DNA from: Isoetes taiwanensis
Lineage: Eukaryota; Streptophyta; Lycopodiopsida; Isoetales; Isoetaceae
NCBI GenBank assembly: GCA_021234155.1
Contig: JAJEKV010000030.1
Span: 13,193,833 to 13,257,832, forward strand
DNA length: 64,000 nucleotides
Direction of reading: 5' to 3'
A program made the translations under genes and the position numbers. The number at the start of each line of letters is the position of its first letter. Positions within the stretch are counted from its first letter, which is position 1. Positions 58,400-64,000 of this stretch are shown piece after piece. The notes below the pieces were generated by a model. It was not told the origin of the DNA, searched no databases, and was given only the letters and a program-made list of their open reading frames with translations.

Positions 58400-58690
58400 C
58401 TAGTGGTAAAAAAGAGCCAATTCGTGCTTTGGTAATACTAGTTGGTCACATTTCTGAAGAACTAGAATGGTATCTACCCAACTCTGCAGCACCACATGAA
58501 GCAAATACATATCACATCTTTGCTTCAAATTTTCTATTCCATGCTCCTCTGTCATTTCTAAAACTTCTGCAGCACATCTTAGGGCTGCCACGTTTTAGGG
58601 CTTAATAAAAATTGTGGATTCGTAACAAAAACTTACAGCCCATTCAAATGCTTCTTCTTCACCAGGAAAATTGCTCGGATGCTACTTTGC
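58400..58690 (-). pseudogene. NPH3/RPT2-type BTB protein fragment
   Basis: The minus strand reads FPGEEEAFEWAVSFCYESTI, then a stop near 58603, then NVAALRCAAEVLEMTEEHGI, ENLKQRCDMYLLHVVLQSWV and DTILVLQKC. This is the end of the BTB domain and the start of the conserved NPH3 region (N.AALRCAAE.LEMTE...VVL.SW.DSI..LQ.C). NPH3 proteins are plant-specific CUL3 adaptors in phototropin signalling. Only this central piece remains; the start, NPH3 core and C-terminus are absent, and the frame contains a stop. It is a relic. Confidence 0.8.
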
Positions 58691-59079
58691 TTCCAAACAT
58701 CCTTGCTCTGGCGCTCAAGATAATAATATTTTTGGGACGTACTATGGCCATATTCTTTGCATAAAGCAGACAACGTTATAGCATGAGTACATAGAACATA
58801 AACTTGTTCATGTTTCAAGAGCTTGTGCTAACGTTACACCATTGCCCATGGCAGTGGGGCAATCCATAGTCCTTTGGCATCTTATTCCTTCCAAACTGAA
58901 AGGCAGAGCAGGATTCAAAGCAAGTTTATTCGTTTCCTTCATTAATTTTGGGTAAGGTAAGTGTTTCTGTATTTGAAGCCCTTATAGCAGTTTCTTGCCT
59001 CCATCCAGTTTGGATCTCACGTGCCATGTAGGTTCAATGCCTCCATCACTATTTCTTTTGGTAGGAAATTGGATCCTTG
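58691..59079. other. spacer left of the solo LTR
   Basis: A 61-codon minus frame (58633-58818) continues out of the NPH3-like relic in another phase and may be its eroded upstream part. Nothing else was seen. Confidence 0.3.
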
Positions 59080-59084
59080 CCATG

Positions 59085-60720
59085 TGTGACGGGCCTGGCC
59101 AGTTAACCTCTCGGTTCTCTACCGTTGGATCTACTTAACTCTTGGAACTCAAGAAGTTAACACACATGCTTAGGTAAAGAATTTAATCTTTATACATATT
59201 CTAAGGTCCCAAGCGTATACTTGACCATTACTCAGCAATATCCCCGCACACACAATGAATGTTCTAAATAATTATAGCTTCAAACCCATATATAATAATA
59301 ATAATGGTAATAATAATCAAGTTTATTGAATAGCAATCACACACTTGCTACTCTTGCCTTTCCGAAGTTTGGCTACTTTTCGGAGCATCTCACATCTCTG
59401 CTTACACCATCAACCACGGGGTTAGTCACACGGACTAAGTGGGGATCGGGGATCTATGATGTCTAGCATCAACAATACAAAGCATTAACCTAGCACAACA
59501 ACCTAGCCTTACCGTAGCCTCGCCCCTACAATCCAAGTTACTAGGCCAACAAGCATACCTCAATGCATAATTGTACCATGAATATCCATTATAAACATGA
59601 CCTTTGTGACTTCATTCCAACATTCAAGACCACATATATAGTAACCAAGCAATCATAGCATCAACATTGCAACCAATATTCCTCTGGGTCTGAGCAAGGT
59701 CAACTCGGTTGATCAGGCCAGTGACATAGAGGCGGGGTAACCACGTGTGTACACACCCATCCACGCTGCGTCCAGCATTGGAGGACCACTTAACTGTGCA
59801 TGACGTTGTACCATACGGTACCAACGCCCGATGTTCAAATAATACAATTTACATAGCACTGTGCAATAACCGCGAGTCTAGACCATCGCACCTAGACTCT
59901 GGCCCCAGAGACTACACATAGATCACAATACTATGAATTCCACCCAATATCAACTAGGCACATTTCCATATCAAATTTACCTTAGAAATTCCATAATTTA
60001 CACCTCATGCAACAAAGGGAATCTAGTTATACGCTCGTATAAACATTACTATCTCTACCATGCAACATGCAATGCCCGGTGCTTAAGCAAAATACAAACT
60101 TCACTAATATCTTATTACTTTTAACTAGATCAACTTCCTTCAAATTACTACTTATAATCTTAATGACGGTGGTTTCCATAACCCTACTAACTAGTTTATT
60201 AATTCCTGCACCCATTCCCAGCTAGTAATATCCCTAGCATATATTTTCCCTTTGCTAATTTAGTTATTTCCAAGGGTTTAGATATACAATTAGCTACCTT
60301 GTTAAACTACACATCACGTAATCATAAACACCAGAAAACCCCAGGTGTAAGGCATGATCCCCACCTGGAAATACCGCTTGCTTCTTCTGCACTCCCAGCA
60401 ACGCTCCCAGATCTCTGCACGCAACTCGCTCTTTCAGCAATCCATCTGCAATCTATCTCCTTTCGAATGCTTCACCATCACATAGAAGACTTCTTTCCCA
60501 TGGAAAACTCCTTCCCCCAAAAATCAAAAATAATATTGTTGCGCTTATATAACCTAGCAATGCCCTTGCATGCACGCATGCACACACTGCATGCATCGAC
60601 ACATTGCATGCATGTATTCCTTGCACATGATCATTTATTTTACCATTGAAAATGCACTCTTATATAATGGCAACGTTACTTACATCTTAATGTTGGTGCT
60701 AGGTTGCTAGGTCCGTTACA
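59085..60720. mobile_element. solo LTR, 1636 bp, with CCATG target duplication
   Basis: It starts TGTGACGGGCC and ends GGTCCGTTACA, an imperfect inverted TG..CA pair. CCATG stands immediately outside both ends (59080-59084 and 60721-60725). There is no internal coding sequence, so this is an LTR left by recombination between the two repeats of a retrotransposon. The interior has an AAT microsatellite near 59287-59320, a TATATAA motif near 60546 and TGCATGC-type repeats at 60567-60615. Orientation and lineage cannot be fixed without the body of the element. Confidence 0.92.
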
Positions 60721-60725
60721 CCATG

Positions 60726-61039
60726 TGTATCATAAAACCATCCTGCAAAATATGGAATGAATTCTTTTTGAAATCATTCGAGTTGTATAGCCATTTAGAG
60801 TTCTGCAATTGTTTTTGGAGGCGCTTCAAAAAGTTAGAATAACAAAAGAGAAAGACAACCTTGTTCTAAGATCCTCTACACAAGGCTGAAATGTTGACAA
60901 GTTGCAAGATTTCTTGTGGTGGTTTTTCTATTGCGTATTTGTCATTTCTTGCTAGTTTGTCCTAAGCAAGAGGATGCTCCTAGAAGATATTGATTGATAT
61001 TGCTTTTTTCTATCTTTAAGTCAATTGGAGTTTAATCTT
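60726..61039. other. spacer between solo LTR and PPR pseudogene
   Basis: No reading frame or repeat of note. It may include the 3' end of the PPR gene. Confidence 0.3.
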
Positions 61040-62830
61040 CATTATCAACCAAGTTCATGCTCTGCTAATATGCATTGCATACTTTTTGAGGCTTTTAACT
61101 TTAATCATCGAAGCATTTTTTACCTAGTTCCACGCTTCAATGCATATTGCAAGCATCAAGCAGGATCATCCATAAACAACTTTCACTTTGAACTAAAGTT
61201 TCCAAAGAAGCTTCTGCTTCTCTAAAGCAGCCTGCATGACCAAAAAGATCTACCATGCAAGCAACATGATATCTGTTTGGCACCATTCCATGGTATTTTA
61301 TCATCGCTTTAAGGTATCAAAGGCCTTCATCAACCAATCCCGCATGACCAAGTGAAGTAAAGACACCAAGGAATGTTATATGATTGGGTCTTATTCCCTT
61401 GTGTCTCGTCTCTTCAAGACATCAGATTGCCAATCGTGGTTCACCAACCTTGTGCATAGCCTATGATCATTGAATTCGTGAAACCACATTCTGCTTTGGC
61501 GATTGTTGAAGACTTTGCATGCTTCATCCAAATTTCCACATTTAGCATACATGTCAACAAGTGCACTTCCCACCACAACATCATTTTCAAGGTCATTGTC
61601 AATGATTTGTTCATGGATGCATCTTCCCTGTTGTATCAAACAAATGCCACCACAAGCTTTTAAAATGCTTGAGAATGTGAATTTATCACGGGTGATTCTG
61701 CATCCCTTGCATGTTCTCGATAACACTTTCGAGAGCAAGAATACTTTCGCCATCTTTGGGAATATCCAAAGAATGATTGCGATCCATGCTACCGGATCTT
61801 GGCTTGATAATTTGTCAAAAGTCCCCTGCTTCCTCAAGATTCCCACATTTGGCATACATATCAACAAGTGTGCTTCTTACAACAACATCGATTGCGTGTC
61901 ATACCCTATAATTTGTTCATGAATGCGCGCTGCCCTCTTCTATGGTGCTTATCTTTGCTACATGCCTTTATGGCACTTAGGAAGGTCACTTTCGGTTGGG
62001 TCTTAGGCCCTCGTTATAGCATGTCCTCAAGACATTGTAGCAAGGTATCCGTCATTGTGTTCAAAGAAATGTTTTGCAATGATCGCATTCGTGTTATCAT
62101 ATCTCGCATAGGCGGGTCTGCTGAAAACTTCATCCGCTCCTCTAAACTACCGAAACCGCATACATATCAATAAGTGTATTTCCAATAATGATGCCTGATT
62201 GAAGCCCATTTTCAATCATATTTTCATGGATATACCTTCCCGATCCAAAGCACTGTATAGCGCATGCTTTTAAGATCTTTGGAAAATGTAAACTTGTCCG
62301 ACTTTATGCCCGTGTGTCCCATACTCTTATAGCATTCTCTACACTAGAATGGGCTCACCATCTTGAACATATCCTCGCAATTATGGCATTCCATGAAACC
62401 ACATTGTGAGTCTCGCAATTTGTCAAAAACTCTTCGCGCCTCATATATGCTCCCTGCATTTGGAGTACATATCAAGCGGTATTGCCAACTACAACATCAA
62501 ACCGAGTTTCCTATCAAGTAACGTGCATGGATGAGCCTCGCCATTCTCTTTGGCACGGATCGTGTTACATGCTTTCAAGATGCATGAGAACGTGAACATG
62601 TCCGGTTTTGAACTTTCATGCTGCATTTTGCCATATAATTGGAGGGCCATCTTTCCATCCTCAAGCTTGACATGAGCTCCAATAAGTGCATTCCAGGTAT
62701 AATGACATGCAAACATACGAATGGTGTAGTCATTTAGAATGAGAATAGAGTCAATCCCACAATCTGATATCAATGATTGCACTTGCCTACCAAGTTGCGG
62801 TGTCTTGTTGTTTAGAGCATTCATGCGTCA
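61040..62830 (-). pseudogene. PLS-class pentatricopeptide repeat protein, multiply frameshifted
   Basis: On the minus strand PPR motifs follow in order but change frame repeatedly. The frame 62824-62489 holds YTWNALIGAHVKLEDGKMAL and KPDMFTFSCILKACNTI. The frame 61867-61391 holds DKFTFSSILKACGGI, then NDVVVGSALVDMYAKCGNLD and EACKVF. Further on come HAGLVDEG and, near 61200-61280, an E-type motif (HVACMVDLFGHAGCFREAEA), then LWMILLDACNMH. Such proteins bind organellar RNA, often for editing. At least six frame breaks and stops make it non-functional. No DYW domain was seen before 61040. Confidence 0.85.
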
Positions 62831-63387
62831 GACGACAAGCATGCTCCTTGGACACAGGAAGCCCCTGTTGTTGACTCGCTTCTGCACACCTAACGACTTG
62901 ATCAAGCCATACATGTTTCCTGGCTTTCAAATGCCTAATAATTCAGAAGATATAAATGTTAAACCACAAAAGTAGAGCGCACAAGGGGCAGGAAATGAAC
63001 TGAAACCATGAAATTGCTTGGTTTGAATGCCAGAGCAATGGCAAGAAATTATATCATGCTATGAATTCGTTCTAGGTAATTCTTACCTGGAAGTGTCATC
63101 CGAGAATGAGAGGCGCCATAGCCGAACTGGGTCCGAAGAAAAGCTTGGATGGGGAGATCACGTCCCCACCATCTGCCGAGACCATAACTTTCCTTCAGCT
63201 AGAAATATAGAATGTGTGCCAACGGTGTGCTCCGCGATGCCAGGAATTACGAGTTGCTGTTTGAACACAAAGGAGACTTGCTTTCTTATCACAACCCTGA
63301 CGGAAGGCGCGGAAGGGAGGGCAGAATCCGAGGTGCAGAAGCCATAGCCAAGTCCGGCGGATAGCGTTTGTGTAGCAAGCTGATAAT
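62831..63387. other. upstream flank of the PPR pseudogene
   Basis: Plus-strand frames at 62739-62975 and 63027-63347 are largely antisense to, or beyond, the PPR relic and show no motif. No promoter was identified. Confidence 0.3.
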
Positions 63388-63525
63388 GGGGCTGGATGAC
63401 CGACCATTTACAGGCAGCAGCCAGTTTTTAGCAAGCATATGCTAGGTATATGCGAGCATATACTTGAATATGCCCACATACCCACAAACGAGGGATTGCC
63501 CCCCTAGGGGCAACCCAAAAATGAG
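63388..63525 (-). repeat. dispersed repeat, inverted partner of 9855-9995
   Basis: CCCCCTAGGGGCAACCCAAA (63499-63518) and GACCGACCATTTACAG (63401-63416) are reverse complements of blocks in 9855-9995 with matching spacing. The middle is more diverged but keeps 'tatgctaggtatatgc'. Confidence 0.65.
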
Positions 63526-63817
63526 AATGCGCTCGGATGGAACGTGCATTGCAGGACCGATTCAATATATGGACTAAAACGATAAAAATTACAGCTGTAT
63601 TTGCAGAAGATTGTTCGTCTTAACTTAGTCAAAAGAACAACTGTTGGTTCATATTAATAAAGAAGGACAAGCACAAAGAGGAGGCTGGGTGAGTTTCTGA
63701 GTTGGAGCTATTTGATTTGGTGAAGTCGAGGTAAGTTCTACTAATAGTATTGTTATGAACAATTTGCTGTGTTAAGTGGTACTGAATAACTGTTTTTGGC
63801 ATTTGTACTGAAGCATC
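63526..63817 (+). other. promoter/5' leader of the right-edge gene, probable leader intron
   Basis: GAG-GTAAGTTC at 63728-63738 is a strong splice donor, and a T-rich stretch ends in ...ctgaag at 63813, five bases before the ATG. An 83-base intron in the 5' UTR (63731-63813) is plausible. No clear TATA box was seen. Confidence 0.4.
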
Positions 63818-64000
63818 ATGGAAGCTAACGCCACAGGATCACCACTAAAGGCTTCACTGCAGGGTTTACTTGAAACATGGACGAAAAGAACGGAAGAACT
63901 TGATCGCTTGATACCACTTGATGAGGAGCGCTCCCAAAAAATTAGCGAAGATATATATACTTTGCTGGGTCTATATTTTGTTTTCCAGGGAGTGATTATC
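63818..64000 (+). CDS. N-terminus of an unidentified protein, cut by the window edge
   Basis: The ATG at 63818 opens 61 uninterrupted codons to the last base. The sequence begins MEANATGSPLKASLQGLLET and continues with a charged amphipathic segment (WTKRTEELDRLIPLDEERSQ). It then turns hydrophobic (YTLLGLYFVFQGVII), possibly the first membrane helix. The length of open frame, the clean context (catcATGG) and the good leader splice sites favour a real gene. I do not recognise the family with confidence. The protein continues beyond the window. Confidence 0.6.
   Translation, partial: MEANATGSPLKASLQGLLETWTKRTEELDRLIPLDEERSQKISEDIYTLLGLYFVFQGVII

Noticed and set aside
1-64000. CRISPR array, operons or bacterial features
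   Set aside because: No regularly spaced identical repeats with unique spacers; intron structure and element types are those of a plant nuclear genome.

Overview
The window is nuclear DNA of a land plant. It has spliced genes with plant-type GT-AG introns, a PLS-type pentatricopeptide (PPR) pseudogene, a plant β-hexosaminidase relic, an ERD6-like sugar transporter relic, an NPH3/BTB relic, and very heavy retrotransposon load. The LINE and PPR sequences look like those of a large-genome fern or other non-seed plant to me, but that is an impression and not a proof.

Only three loci look like real genes: an almost complete intronless TFIIB copy (6501-7429, +) with a frameshift in its zinc ribbon, a well-preserved four-exon TSR2 pre-rRNA-processing gene (34504-33506, -), and the first 61 codons of an unidentified protein running off the right edge (63818-64000, +). 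The rest is mobile DNA, repeats and broken genes.

Layout. 1-5400: sequence related to the long terminal repeat (LTR) of the Ty3 element further right. 6.5-7.4 kb: TFIIB. 7.7-9.3 kb: first copy of a window-specific repeat. 9.3-12.3 kb: a chain of exon-like relics from unrelated genes, all on the + strand (unknown, β-hexosaminidase, sugar transporter). 12.3-19 kb: mostly anonymous, with small tandem repeats and a short inverted-repeat element. 19.1-20.2 kb: a LINE relic. 20.3-29.8 kb: a tandem array of about 2.4-kb units, one of them split by a 2.6-kb LINE. 33.5-34.5 kb: TSR2. 35.3-35.9 kb: a 5'-truncated LINE with a target-site duplication. 36.4-46.6 kb: a 10.2-kb Ty3/chromovirus-type element flanked by a perfect CATAC duplication. 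In place of most of its 5' LTR and leader it carries a histone H3-like reading frame and a second unrecognised one. 47.6-47.7 kb: a near-perfect 45-bp-arm hairpin. 49.5-51.5 kb: a fragmentary Pro/Tyr-rich gene between two 93-bp direct repeats. 54.3-57.3 kb: a broken hAT-like transposase gene carrying two short inverted-repeat elements. 58.4-58.7 kb: NPH3/BTB relic. 59.1-60.7 kb: a solo LTR with a perfect CCATG duplication. 61.0-62.8 kb: PPR pseudogene.

The most unusual item is the H3-like histone fold inside the chromodomain-bearing retroelement, with a recent in-frame 156-bp duplication of its C-terminal half. I see no operon-like cooperation between genes. The interpretable relationships are nested insertions (LINE in tandem array, short elements in the hAT-like gene, gene pieces in the Ty3 element), which give a relative order of events.
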